16,414 nt of DNA. It comes from Anaerofilum faecale (lineage in GTDB: Bacteria > Bacillota > Clostridia > Oscillospirales > Ruminococcaceae). The DNA lies in NCBI GenBank assembly GCA_019114265.1, contig DXFV01000049.1:1-16414 (forward strand), in the 5' to 3' direction. Below the pieces are notes generated by a model that saw nothing but the letters and a program-made list of their open reading frames with translations, did not search any database and was not told the origin of the DNA. This document shows positions 6,329-14,108 of this stretch, in pieces (the stretch's first letter is position 1; every line of letters begins with the position of its first letter). A program made the translations under genes and the position numbers.

Positions 6329-7696
6329 TCAGCGCCCCAGCAGCACCCGCTGCAAAAGCGGCAGATTCTTTTCGTTGTACGGCGCATAGCGCAGCGGAAT
6401 GTCGGGATGGGTGCGGTTGTGCAGCACCGATTTGTGGTGCGAGAAGGTATCGAAGCCGTCCTTTCCGTGGTAGCTGCCCATACCGCTGTTCCCCACGCCG
6501 CCGAACGGCAGGTTGTGGTTGGCCAGATGCATCACCACGTCGTTGACGCAGCCGCCCCCGAAGCTCACCCGCTCCAGCACCGCCCGCACATACCCGGCAC
6601 GGCGCGTGAACACATAGCAGGCCAGCGGCTTTTCCCGCTTCTGCACCGCCTGCACCGCATCGTCCAGGCGGTCGTAGGCGATCACCGGGAGGATCGGCCC
6701 GAAGATCTCCTCCCGCATCACCTCGCTGTCGAAGTCCGCCTCCACCACCGCCAGCGCGATGTGCAGGCTTTCGGCGTCCCGCGCGCCGCCGCGCACGCCG
6801 GTCGCCCGGTCCAGCAGGCCGCACAGGCGGTCGTAGTGGCGCCGGCTGACGATGCGCGGATAGTCGGGATCGTGCAGCGGATGGGGGAACATCTTCTCCG
6901 CCTGCCGCATCAGAAGCTCGATGAAGCGGTCTTTCACCCGGCTGTCCACCAGCACATAGTCGGGCGCGACGCAGGTCTGGCCGGCGTTGAGCAGCTTGCC
7001 CCAGGCAATGCGCCGGGCCGCGACGGCCAGGTCGCACTCTGCGTCCACGAAGCAGGGGCTTTTTCCGCCCAGCTCCAGCACCACCGGCGTGAGGTGCGCC
7101 GCCGCTGCCGCCATCACCTGCCGCCCCACCCGGGGACTGCCGGTGAAGAAGATCATGTCATACCGCTGGGCCAGCACGTCGCCGTAGGGGATGGTCTCGT
7201 CGACGCAGGCCACGTATTCGGGCGAAAACACGCGGGAGAGCAGCCGGTGCAGCAGGGCAGTGGTGTGCGCGCTGTGGCGGGACGCCTTGACCAGCACACA
7301 GTTGCCCGCCGCGATGGCCCCCACCACCGGCGCCAGCGCCAGCTGCAGCGGGTAGTTCCAGGGCGACAGCACCAGCACCACCCCGTAAGGCTCGGGATAG
7401 ACGCGGCTGACCGCCGGGAAATGCGACAGCGGCGTGCCGCGGCGGCGCGGTGCGGCCCATTTTTCCAGATGGCGCAGCGCGTCGTCGATCTCCCCCACCA
7501 CCATGGCCAGCTCGGTGAGGAAGGTCTCATAGCTGGATTTGTTCAGGTCGGCTTTCAGCGCCTGCTCGATCTCGGGACGCGCCGCGAGCAGGGCCTCCCG
7601 CAGTGCGCGCAGCCGGCGGCGGCGAAAGGCCAGCGGACGGGTGGCCCCGGTGGCAAAATAGCGGCGCTGCCGCTGTACCAGTTCTTGGATGTTCAT
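6329..7696 (-). CDS. Class 3 (fatty aldehyde-type) NAD(P)-dependent aldehyde dehydrogenase
   Basis: 455 residues, the normal length of class 3 aldehyde dehydrogenases. It should oxidise aldehydes to carboxylic acids in the cytoplasm. Catalytic residues are in place: Asn114 in SPWNYP, the FFTGSPRVG cofactor loop at ~183-191, Glu209 in LELGGKSP, the nucleophile Cys242 in NAGQTCVAPDYV, and EEIFGPILPV further on. The conserved PFGGVGNSGMGSYHGKDGFD region near the C-terminus is typical of the fatty aldehyde dehydrogenase branch (ALDH3 and its bacterial relatives). The start at 7696 has a GGGGGAG ribosome site. It begins 18 bp after the YhhN-family gene ends, so the two form an operon from the promoter at 8417-8445. 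That partner suggests long-chain aldehydes released from ether lipids as substrate, which is an inference. No truncation or missing residue is seen. Confidence 0.95.
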   Translation of the reverse strand: MNIQELVQRQRRYFATGATRPLAFRRRRLRALREALLAARPEIEQALKADLNKSSYETFLTELAMVVGEIDDALRHLEKWAAPRRRGTPLSHFPAVSRVYPEPYGVVLVLSPWNYPLQLALAPVVGAIAAGNCVLVKASRHSAHTTALLHRLLSRVFSPEYVACVDETIPYGDVLAQRYDMIFFTGSPRVGRQVMAAAAAHLTPVVLELGGKSPCFVDAECDLAVAARRIAWGKLLNAGQTCVAPDYVLVDSRVKDRFIELLMRQAEKMFPHPLHDPDYPRIVSRRHYDRLCGLLDRATGVRGGARDAESLHIALAVVEADFDSEVMREEIFGPILPVIAYDRLDDAVQAVQKREKPLACYVFTRRAGYVRAVLERVSFGGGCVNDVVMHLANHNLPFGGVGNSGMGSYHGKDGFDTFSHHKSVLHNRTHPDIPLRYAPYNEKNLPLLQRVLLGR

Positions 7697-7714
7697 AGCT
7701 TCTCCCCCTTTGGT

Positions 7715-8383
7715 TCAGAATGCCAGGCTTGCTCCGAGCAGGAACATGGCATAGTAGTAGGTCAGCAGGTTGGCGATGTGCACGGCCGGGTGCTTTTTCT
7801 CGTAGAAATACAGGAACAGGATGAGCAGGTCGGACACCCAGAACAGCGCCGCCCCCGCCAGCACCAGAAAGCACCACGGCCGCCCGATGCCGAACGCCAG
7901 CTGCGCGCCCTTGCCCAGCAGCGCCGACACGAAGGCCGCATACAGCACCACCCACGGACGCATCCGCCCCAGCTCCATGCCGGGCAGAAGGGACAGCGCC
8001 AGCGCACCGGCCATGCCCAGCACCGCCGCCAGCGGCACCGGCCATCCCAGCGGCTGCAGACGGCACAGCCCCCACACGAACAGGGCATGGCCGCTCAGAA
8101 AGAAGGCCAAACCGGCCAGAAACCAGCCCGGTCGGCGCAGGCGGTTGTAGACCGCCAGCACCACGTCGCCCGCCACACAGCACAAAAGCGCCGGCAGCAG
8201 GTGCCAGAAGGCTTCCCGCCGGCTGCCCAGCAGGGCGCACACCGCCGCCACCACCACAAAATAGACACTGCACAGCGTTTTTTCCGGCAGATACCCCCGG
8301 CCGGGGATCCGCAGGCGCCGCACAAGGAGCAGCAGCGCGGCCGTGTACGCCGCCCCCATTGCGAGAATACAAGGCATGACCAT
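7715..8383 (-). CDS. YhhN/TMEM86 family membrane protein (lysoplasmalogenase family)
   Basis: 222 residues, mostly hydrophobic, with about eight membrane helices. The conserved acidic positions of the family are visible: LLCCVAGDVVLAVYN near residue 73, FWVSDLLILFLYFYE near the end, and the closing helix ANLLTYYYAMFLLGASL. Members of this family (TMEM86 in animals, YhhN homologues in bacteria) hydrolyse the vinyl-ether bond of lysoplasmalogens, releasing a fatty aldehyde. The start is placed at 8383, where AAAGGGGGG (8392-8400) lies 8 nt upstream. In-frame ATGs at 8407 and 8485 fall at or before the predicted transcription start (~8410) and lack a good ribosome site. The aldehyde dehydrogenase follows 18 bp downstream. 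Family assignment is good; lysoplasmalogenase activity is inferred from homology. Confidence 0.85.
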   Translation of the reverse strand: MVMPCILAMGAAYTAALLLLVRRLRIPGRGYLPEKTLCSVYFVVVAAVCALLGSRREAFWHLLPALLCCVAGDVVLAVYNRLRRPGWFLAGLAFFLSGHALFVWGLCRLQPLGWPVPLAAVLGMAGALALSLLPGMELGRMRPWVVLYAAFVSALLGKGAQLAFGIGRPWCFLVLAGAALFWVSDLLILFLYFYEKKHPAVHIANLLTYYYAMFLLGASLAF

Positions 8384-8416
8384 ACGCCCGGCCCCCCTTT
8401 GCAGCATTTCTCTTTC

Positions 8417-8445
8417 AGTATAGGCAAAAAAAGGCGGCCAGTCAA
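8417..8445 (-). promoter_or_regulatory. Sigma-A promoter of the YhhN-aldehyde dehydrogenase operon
   Basis: Minus-strand TTGACT (8440-8445), 17-bp spacer, TATACT (8417-8422): five of six consensus bases in each box. The predicted start at about 8410 rules out the more upstream ATGs as YhhN start codons. Confidence 0.85.
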
Positions 8446-8448
8446 TTT

Positions 8449-8477
8449 GCGCCCTGCCCAAACATCGGGCAGGGCGC
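8449..8477. terminator. Hairpin, probable terminator of the solute-binding-like lipoprotein gene
   Basis: GCGCCCTGCCC (8449-8459) pairs perfectly with 8467-8477 around a 7-nt loop. It abuts the -35 box of the YhhN promoter. Neither strand has a proper U-run after it, so termination efficiency is uncertain. The ~130 bp between it and the lipoprotein stop (8606) hold no gene, only an 8-C run at 8583-8590. Confidence 0.5.
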
Positions 8478-8605
8478 TTGGTCATCTGGTCAAACCAGAC
8501 ATATGCGGGAGAGAAATCGCCGTGTGTCCGCCGCCTATGGCTCCGCGCTGTCTTTGGAGAGAGCGAGCGGTCTCAAGGCGTTCCCCCCCCTCTTTCCGGA
8601 TGTTC

Positions 8606-10768
8606 TCAGTTCTGCTCGGCCAGCCAGGTCTGCAGCTGTTCGCACACCTGGTCGGCAGCCTCGGCGGCGGGCAGGTCCTGCCCTGCCGCTTCCAGCACCA
8701 CCTCGTCGAAATAGTCCGGCACGGCGGCGGTGTCGGCGGCGGCCAACAGCGATTCCAGCGGCGGCAGCAGGTCGTCGGCATGCGGCAGATACTCCCGCAT
8801 CGGCTCCAGCTCCCACTGGCTTTGCAGGCTTTCGGGGCGCACCGGCAGGCCGTCGTCCATCTCGTACTGCTGCACCGGGTGGCTCAGCAGCTTTTCCAGA
8901 AAGATCGCCGCGTCGGCGGTCTCCTCCTGCCCCGCCGGGATACCCGCCATCACCGACGGCACATACACCCCCTGTGCGCCCGGAACGCCGCGCACACAGT
9001 ATTGCCCCAGATCGACCGCGTCGTCGGCTTCTTTATAATAGAAAGCAAAGCACAGTTCATTCAGGCTGTCAAGCGTTTTCAGCTGGGCGGCGGCATCCTG
9101 CGGGAAGAAGGTCACCCCATCTATCCACGAGCTGCCGAATTTTTCCTCCATCTGCTCGCTGCGCCAGAACTGCTCGTAGATTTCCGGCCCGGCCGCGCTG
9201 CACAGACGCCCGACGAGTGTATAGAATTCCTCCAAGGCCGCACGGTCGATCTGCCCATCCTGCAGCAGCTTGTCCCGCATACCGGGCAGCAGCACAGCCG
9301 CGATTTCCTCCGGCGGCTGGCCCAGCACCGCGCGGTCGGACAGCGTGCTCTGGGTGTGCAGCTGCGGCCCGTTTTCCACCGCCTGTGCCAGCTGCTCCAG
9401 GCTTTCGGGCGGCTCATATCCCGCTCCCAGCAGCAGCGGCAGCTTCATCCGCCCTGCCACATACCACAGTTTGCCATCCCGCTCCCCTGCCCGGGCGGCG
9501 GGATACAGTCTGTCGGTGTCCACCAGAGAGGACAGGTCGGCCAGCAGCCCCTGCTCCACCATCGAATCTACCGGCAGGCCGTCCAGGATCAGCACGTCGG
9601 GCGCTTCCCCCGCCAGCAGGCGGGTGTTCAGCTGCTTGATGACGTCCTCCTTTTCCAGCCCCTCCTGCATCCCCACTTCATACCGCACCTCCAGCTCCGG
9701 GTGCTCCAGCATGCACTGGGACACCGTCTGCCGCACGGTGGGGTTTTCCTCCAGCGAGTAGACGGTGAGGGTGCGCGTTTCGGGACGCACGAGGGCGGGG
9801 TCGTAGTCGTAGCGCAGCAGCTGCGAACGTGTTCCCGCACCGTGCAGTACCGACAGACTGACCCAGGCATCCGCCACCAGGCAGTCACTCGCCAGCGCCC
9901 GCACCGCGGTGACCGCGGAGGCAACCTGCATCCGGGGTGCGTTCTCGGCGTCCAGAATCTGTTCCCACACGGTGCCGTTTTCGGTCCGCACATACACCGA
10001 ATTTCCCCGCAGGCCGTACAGATTGCCGTCCCGCACGTCCATCAGCATCTGGCCCTCGGCCGGCTGGGTGTAGCAGACGCCCCCCGTAATATCCACTGTG
10101 AAGATCTGGTCGTTTTCATTGACGCCCCACACATATCCGTTCCGCGCAACCAACGGCGAGGCGAACATATGCGCGGCGTCCTCCGTGGTATAGCTCCGCG
10201 TGCTGCCGTCCGCACACAGCAGGGTGAACGACTCCGCCATCATCCCGCGGCAGATCATCAGATCTTCTCCGTCGAACTGGATGTCGGCAATCTGATCGGG
10301 CACGTCATCCGGCAGCGTGATCGGCAGCAGATCGCTCACCGGAATCTGCTGCCAGCCGTCCTGCCAGACATACAGGCGATCCTCCAGCAGCAGATGGTCG
10401 CTTCCCTCCTGCGGCACCCCCACCGACGCCTTCAGATACACCGCGCCCTCCGCCGAGAGGGCAAAGTGCGCCTCCTCTGCGCCTTCGGGCAGCTGTGCCC
10501 ACTCCGGCACAGTGCGCTGCCAGCTGTCGCCGCGGTCGGTGCTGGTATGGAGGATGACCGAATCCTTGGTTTTTTCCACGATGCGGATGGTGTCGCCGCC
10601 GGTAAAAATGTCCCGGTCGTATGCGTCGGCGGACAGGTCCTCGGGGGTGATGTCGGTCTCCACCCATCCGCCCACCTGCTCGGGCAGCGCGGACGAAGCT
10701 GTCGGTGCGCAGCCTGCCAGCAGCGAGGCCGCCAGCAGAAGCGCCGCACAGCGTGTTCTCTTTTTCAT
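8606..10768 (-). CDS. Lipoprotein with BNR/propeller-like N-terminal region and extracellular solute-binding C-terminal region
   Basis: 720 residues. A short basic start, hydrophobic core and lipobox LLAG-Cys20 mark an exported lipoprotein. Residues ~50-320 read as a beta-propeller-like region: SVILHTSTDRGDSWQR (~70-85) has the Asp-box S-x-D-x-G-x-x-W, followed by further short strand repeats such as NGYVWGVNENDQIFTVDI and DGNLYGLRGNSVYVRTENG. From ~330 on (TLTVYSLEENPTVRQTVSQC, then EAPDVLILDGLPVDSMVEQG) it resembles an ABC-type family 1 extracellular solute-binding protein. No permease genes lie nearby, so uptake is not indicated; a ligand-sensing role is possible. The ATG at 10768 fits the signal peptide and an AAAAGGAA ribosome site; the frame stays open further upstream but without a start supported by a signal sequence. 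It is divergent from a two-component system 155 bp away. Confidence 0.82.
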   Translation of the reverse strand: MKKRTRCAALLLAASLLAGCAPTASSALPEQVGGWVETDITPEDLSADAYDRDIFTGGDTIRIVEKTKDSVILHTSTDRGDSWQRTVPEWAQLPEGAEEAHFALSAEGAVYLKASVGVPQEGSDHLLLEDRLYVWQDGWQQIPVSDLLPITLPDDVPDQIADIQFDGEDLMICRGMMAESFTLLCADGSTRSYTTEDAAHMFASPLVARNGYVWGVNENDQIFTVDITGGVCYTQPAEGQMLMDVRDGNLYGLRGNSVYVRTENGTVWEQILDAENAPRMQVASAVTAVRALASDCLVADAWVSLSVLHGAGTRSQLLRYDYDPALVRPETRTLTVYSLEENPTVRQTVSQCMLEHPELEVRYEVGMQEGLEKEDVIKQLNTRLLAGEAPDVLILDGLPVDSMVEQGLLADLSSLVDTDRLYPAARAGERDGKLWYVAGRMKLPLLLGAGYEPPESLEQLAQAVENGPQLHTQSTLSDRAVLGQPPEEIAAVLLPGMRDKLLQDGQIDRAALEEFYTLVGRLCSAAGPEIYEQFWRSEQMEEKFGSSWIDGVTFFPQDAAAQLKTLDSLNELCFAFYYKEADDAVDLGQYCVRGVPGAQGVYVPSVMAGIPAGQEETADAAIFLEKLLSHPVQQYEMDDGLPVRPESLQSQWELEPMREYLPHADDLLPPLESLLAAADTAAVPDYFDEVVLEAAGQDLPAAEAADQVCEQLQTWLAEQN

Positions 10769-10852
10769 GCTCTCACGTTCCTTTTCCCGTTTTTCTATAC
10801 AATAGCATCGGCTGCTCAAATGCATCTCAAAGACCGGCGGGATTTTTTCAGA

Positions 10853-10881
10853 TTGTTTTGATTGAGGGATATTAGTATAAT
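10853..10881 (+). promoter_or_regulatory. Promoter of the two-component system operon
   Basis: TTGTTT (10853-10858), 17-bp spacer, perfect TATAAT (10876-10881). It is 42 bp upstream of the response regulator ATG, whose ribosome site GGGGAGG is at 10911-10917. The remaining part of the 155-bp divergent region should also hold the promoter of the lipoprotein on the other strand. Only a weak TATTGT/TATAGA-like -10 is seen there, around 10793-10805. Confidence 0.75.
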
Positions 10882-10923
10882 AATAGCACAGACGCTCCCT
10901 ATGCGGAGCAGGGGAGGAACACC

Positions 10924-11598
10924 ATGCGTATTTTGCTGATCGAAGACGACCTGGCCCTGTGCCAGGCGCTGACCACCATTCTGCACCACGCGGGGCATGA
11001 GGTGAGCTGCCTGCACGACGGGGTGGAGGGGCTGCTGGCGCTGGAGCGCGGCGCGGCCGACGTGGTGGTGCTGGACCGGATGCTGCCCGGCATGGACGGG
11101 GTGAGCCTGCTGCGCCGGGCGCGGGAAAAGGGGGTGGACACGCCGGTTCTGATGCTGACGGCGCTGGACCAGCTGGAGGACCGCGTGAGCGGGCTGAACG
11201 CCGGGGCGGACGACTATCTGGCAAAGCCCTTTGCCCCGCCCGAGCTGCTGGCGCGTCTGGCGGCGCTGGGGCGTCGCCCGGCAGCCTACCGGCCGGCGCT
11301 GGTGCAGGCGGGCGACCTGACGCTGGACCCGGTGGGCGGAACGCTGACCGGGCCGTGCGGAAGCTGCCAGCTGAGCCGGCGGGAAAACGCGCTGCTGGGC
11401 TGTTTTTTGTCCTCTCTCGGGCAGACGCTGCCGCGCGGGCTGCTGTTTGATCGGGTGTGGGGGCTAGAGGCCGACGTGGAGGAAGGCAGCCTGGACAGTT
11501 TTGTCTATCTGGTGCGGCGGCGGCTGCGCACGGTGGGCAGCAAGCTGCTGATCCGCACGGTGCGCGGGGTGGGCTATATGGCCCAGATGCCGTGCTGA
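10924..11598 (+). CDS. OmpR/PhoB-family response regulator
   Basis: 224 residues, standard length. The receiver domain (1-~112) has the acidic pocket Glu7-Asp8-Asp9, the phospho-acceptor Asp51 (VVVLDRMLPGMDG), Thr79 (LMLTALD) and Lys101 (LAKPF). The winged-helix DNA-binding domain (~125-224) has LSRRENALLGCFLSS, then the VWG and SFVYLVRRRLR stretches and the end RTVRGVGYMAQ. It would bind target promoters when phosphorylated by the kinase encoded immediately downstream, whose start overlaps its stop codon. Likely targets, by position, are its own operon and the divergent lipoprotein gene; this is inference. Confidence 0.95.
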   Translation: MRILLIEDDLALCQALTTILHHAGHEVSCLHDGVEGLLALERGAADVVVLDRMLPGMDGVSLLRRAREKGVDTPVLMLTALDQLEDRVSGLNAGADDYLAKPFAPPELLARLAALGRRPAAYRPALVQAGDLTLDPVGGTLTGPCGSCQLSRRENALLGCFLSSLGQTLPRGLLFDRVWGLEADVEEGSLDSFVYLVRRRLRTVGSKLLIRTVRGVGYMAQMPC

Positions 11599-12860
11599 GG
11601 AAGCTGCGCGCCCGGCTGACGCTGCTGTGCGCCGCCCTGTGCGGGCTGGTGGTGGTGGGCATCTCCGCCGCGGCGCTCTACGCCACCCAGACGCAGTATC
11701 TCGACACCTGCGCCCAGCAGAACCTGCGCCTTGCCACCCAGCTGGCCGCGCGGGTGGCGGCGGAGCAGAGCATCTCGCGCACCGTCCTGTCCCAGGCCGA
11801 GCAAAGCGAAAACGCGGTGGTGGCGCTGTGGGATTCCGGCCAGCCGCTCCGCTGGGGCGGCGGCCCGCAGCGGCAGGCGCTGGTGGACGCGGCGGTGGAA
11901 GAGGCCGGGCGCAACGGGATCGAGCTTGGGCAGAACGGCACGGCGTCCACCGCATCCTTTCTGCTGGAAGCGCAAAACGCCCACTGGCGATGCAGCGCGG
12001 TGCGCCTGCCCACCGATACCGGCAGCGTGGCGGTGCTTGTGATCCAGCCGCGCGGGCCGGAATTCGCGCATCTGGCCAGGCTGTGGGGGCTGTTCTGCCT
12101 CATCGGGCTGGCGGGCCTGGCGGCGGTGTCCCTGCTGGGCTGGGTGTTCGCGGGGCTGGCCATCCGGCCGGTGCAGGCGGCGCAGACACAGCAGGCGCAG
12201 TTCATCGCGGCGGCCAGCCACGAGCTGCGCGGGCCGCTGGCCGTGATCCGGGCGGACAGCGAGGCCGCCCGCCTGCGCCCGGAACAGACGGATGACTTCC
12301 TGCAGGGCATCGACCGGGAGGCCGCCCGGATGGGCCGGCTGGTGGACGAGCTGCTCCTGCTGGCGCGGATGGACGCCGGCGGATGGCAGATCCAGGCGGC
12401 CGCACTGGAACCGGAAACGCTGGTGATCGAAACGGCGGACCGCTTTCTGGCACAGGCGGCCCGCAGGGGGATGCGGCTGGAGATCCTCCTGCCCGACCAG
12501 CCCCTGCCCTGCGTGCAGGGCGACGAACAGCGGCTGGAGCAGGTGCTGGGGATCTTTGTGGAGAACGCGCTGAGCTATGCGCCGCCCGGCACCTGTGTCA
12601 CCCTGCAGGCCGCCCGCTGCGGCGACTGGGTGGAGCTGTGCTGCATCGATCAGGGGCCGGGCGTGCCCCCCGCGCTGCGCAGGCACATCTTCGAGCGGTT
12701 CTACCGCGCCGACAGCAGCCGCACCGACAAGCAGCACTTTGGGCTGGGGCTGTCGGTGGCGGCCGAGCTGGCGGCGGCGCACGGAGGCAGCGCGCTGGTG
12801 CGTGCGGCACAGGGCGGCGGCGCCTGCTTTGTGCTGCGGCTTCCCGTGCGGAAAGGATGA
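11592..12860 (+). CDS. Sensor histidine kinase, partner of the OmpR-type regulator
   Basis: 422 residues if started at GTG 11592, which overlaps the regulator's stop codon by 7 nt; no ATG occurs in this frame before the core domains, so a GTG start fits best. Membrane helix 1 is at ~8-30, an extracytoplasmic sensor of ~130 residues follows, and helix 2 is at ~162-188. The stretch from helix 2 to the kinase core is short, so a HAMP linker appears minimal. The dimerisation box has AAASHELRGPLAVIR with phospho-acceptor His210. The ATPase domain has Asn325 (NALSYAPP), the G1 box IDQGPGVP, the F-box FERFYRADSSRT and the G2 box HFGLGLSVA. All catalytic motifs are intact. Translational coupling to the regulator is expected. 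The sensed ligand is unknown. Confidence 0.92.
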   Translation: MLRKLRARLTLLCAALCGLVVVGISAAALYATQTQYLDTCAQQNLRLATQLAARVAAEQSISRTVLSQAEQSENAVVALWDSGQPLRWGGGPQRQALVDAAVEEAGRNGIELGQNGTASTASFLLEAQNAHWRCSAVRLPTDTGSVAVLVIQPRGPEFAHLARLWGLFCLIGLAGLAAVSLLGWVFAGLAIRPVQAAQTQQAQFIAAASHELRGPLAVIRADSEAARLRPEQTDDFLQGIDREAARMGRLVDELLLLARMDAGGWQIQAAALEPETLVIETADRFLAQAARRGMRLEILLPDQPLPCVQGDEQRLEQVLGIFVENALSYAPPGTCVTLQAARCGDWVELCCIDQGPGVPPALRRHIFERFYRADSSRTDKQHFGLGLSVAAELAAAHGGSALVRAAQGGGACFVLRLPVRKG

Positions 12861-12891
12861 ATCGTCCGCTTCTCTGCGGACGGGCAACAGC

Positions 12892-12931
12892 AGCGGCAGC
12901 GTCCCGCCGGAGGATGCTGCCGCTTTGTTTT
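12892..12931 (+). terminator. Terminator of the two-component operon
   Basis: AGCGGCAGC (12892-12900) pairs with GCTGCCGCT (12916-12924) around a 15-nt loop and is followed by TTGTTTTGC. A smaller hairpin, CGTCCGC/GCGGACG (about 12863-12882), precedes it. Nothing gene-like was seen between here and the promoter at 13080. Confidence 0.6.
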
Positions 12932-13079
12932 GCTCTGAGGATATGCCCGGCGGCGCTTTTTGCGGCCTCTTTCCTGCATTTTCCGATATTTCCTGAAATG
13001 ATTTTGGGCGCTGCGTCGTCCAATGATACAGCACGAACCCGGCGGGCGCAGAGAACGCTATACTATGCGCGCCGTTTTG

Positions 13080-13088
13080 TGGTATACT
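13080..13088 (+). promoter_or_regulatory. Extended -10 promoter of the carboxypeptidase gene
   Basis: TGGTATACT is an extended -10 with no clear -35. An identical TATACT occurs 24 bp upstream (13059-13064) in a similar setting (CTATACTATGCG versus GTATACTATTCG), so there may be two starts. The extended -10 lies 36 bp before the ATG. Confidence 0.5.
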
Positions 13089-13124
13089 ATTCGTGACCCC
13101 ATCGCCAAAAGGAGGATTTTTGAT

Positions 13125-13844
13125 ATGCGCACCGCATTTGTTGTTTTGAGCGTCGCGTGCTGTGCGGCGCTGTTTGCAGGCTGCGGGACCCCGGCTCAGA
13201 GCACCGCCGGCCAGCCTGCTTCCGCTCCCGTGGCAGCCGCCACCCCCGCCCCCACGCCCACTGCGACCCCCGCGCCGACGCCCACGCCGGAACCCACCCC
13301 CACGCCGGGGCCGCAGATCGAGACGATCGACGGGGTGACCTACGTGAACGGCATCCTGATCGCCAACAAGACCTACTCGCTGCCCTCCACCTACGCGCCG
13401 GGCGTGGACCCCACCGCACAGGCCGCCTTCGATGAGATGGCCGCCGACGCCGCCGCCCAGGGGCTGAACCTGTATATCTCGTCGGCGTTCCGCTCCTATG
13501 AATACCAGGACGGGCTGTACAACCGCTATGTGGCGCAGGACGGCCAGGAGCTGGCCGACACCTACTCGGCACGGCCCGGACATTCCGAGCACCAGACCGG
13601 CCTCGCCTTCGACCTGAACACCATCGACGATTCCTTTGCGAACACCGCCGAAGGGCAGTGGGTGGCCGAGCACGCCCACGAATACGGCTTCATCGTGCGC
13701 TATCCGGCCGACAAGGTGGCCATCACCGGCTACCAGTACGAGCCGTGGCACATCCGCTATCTGGGCGACGAGGCCGCCGCTGTGTACGAGAGCGGCCTGT
13801 GCCTGGAGGAATATCTGGGCATCACCTCCGAGTACGCCGAATGA
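13125..13844 (+). CDS. VanY-like M15 family D-alanyl-D-alanine carboxypeptidase lipoprotein
   Basis: 239 residues. Lipobox LFAG-Cys20, then a Pro/Thr-rich spacer (about 35-62) that holds the catalytic domain away from the membrane. The M15 zinc-peptidase signature is complete: SAFRSYEYQ (~120-128), SEHQTGLAFD (154-163, zinc ligands His156 and Asp163) and EPWHIRYLG (206-214, catalytic Glu206 and zinc ligand His209). Such enzymes trim the terminal D-Ala of peptidoglycan stem peptides outside the membrane. The start at 13125 is supported by AAAAGGAGG (13107-13115) and by the lipoprotein signal; the open frame upstream has no such support. It lies about 265 bp after the two-component operon, on the same strand but with its own promoter and terminator. 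Exact specificity (D,D or L,D) cannot be read. Confidence 0.93.
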   Translation: MRTAFVVLSVACCAALFAGCGTPAQSTAGQPASAPVAAATPAPTPTATPAPTPTPEPTPTPGPQIETIDGVTYVNGILIANKTYSLPSTYAPGVDPTAQAAFDEMAADAAAQGLNLYISSAFRSYEYQDGLYNRYVAQDGQELADTYSARPGHSEHQTGLAFDLNTIDDSFANTAEGQWVAEHAHEYGFIVRYPADKVAITGYQYEPWHIRYLGDEAAAVYESGLCLEEYLGITSEYAE

Positions 13845-13870
13845 CCGGCTGCACTGGAATATACAGCAGC

Positions 13871-13898
13871 GCCCCCGCAGGGTTTGCCCTGCGGGGGC
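13871..13898 (+). terminator. Terminator of the carboxypeptidase gene
   Basis: GCCCCCGCAGGG (13871-13882) pairs perfectly with 13887-13898 around TTTG, followed by TTGGTTTGT. It begins 26 bp past the stop codon. Its stem is nearly the same as the DUF3048 terminator at 14180-14213. Confidence 0.85.
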
Positions 13899-13941
13899 TT
13901 GGTTTGTCGGCAAAGCCGTTTCGCTCTGTGCAGCGGGCAAG

Positions 13942-14026
13942 ATTCGACCTCATCCGGCGCGCTTACGGAGCGTCCTCCAACGGCTTCCCCGCGGGGGAAA
14001 GCTGTCGCCAAAGGCGGCTGATGAGG
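13942..14026. repeat. REP-like repeat, copy 3 (longer variant bounded by CCTCATC/GATGAGG)
   Basis: It starts ATTCGACCTCATCCGG like the other copies but continues through CTTCCCCGCGGGGGAAAG to GGCTGATGAGG, so it is bounded by the inverted pair CCTCATC and GATGAGG. It may be a fuller version of the element, with copies 1, 2 and 4 shortened. No coding potential is evident. Confidence 0.7.
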
Positions 14027-14108
14027 GGAAGGCTCCCGGCACCCGGGCATTACACAAAGGCGCTCTTTCCGCTTTCGTCCTGTGGGAAGGCTCTGGGCAG
14101 CGGGCAAG

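Noticed and set aside
5949..7037. In-frame upstream extension of sigI
   Set aside because: The frame is open but out of frame with the aldehyde dehydrogenase it overlaps, has no conserved content, and the SigI family start with its ribosome site is at 5948.
8583..8590. Run of eight C residues as a phase-variable tract
   Set aside because: It lies 3' of a stop codon in non-coding sequence and not between a promoter and its gene, so slippage there would have no obvious effect.
6122..10861. A very long plus-strand open frame (over 1,500 codons)
   Set aside because: It is antisense to the dehydrogenase, YhhN and lipoprotein genes, is rich in His, Arg, Gln and Pro as expected from a GC-rich shadow frame, has no ribosome site and shows no recognisable domain.
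10769..11662. In-frame upstream extension of the solute-binding-like lipoprotein
   Set aside because: It would run antisense through the response regulator and would bury the signal peptide and lipobox that begin at 10768.
12861..13079. Possible small gene between the kinase and the carboxypeptidase
   Set aside because: Short open frames exist on both strands but none has a ribosome site and convincing composition; the stretch holds hairpins and the carboxypeptidase promoter.
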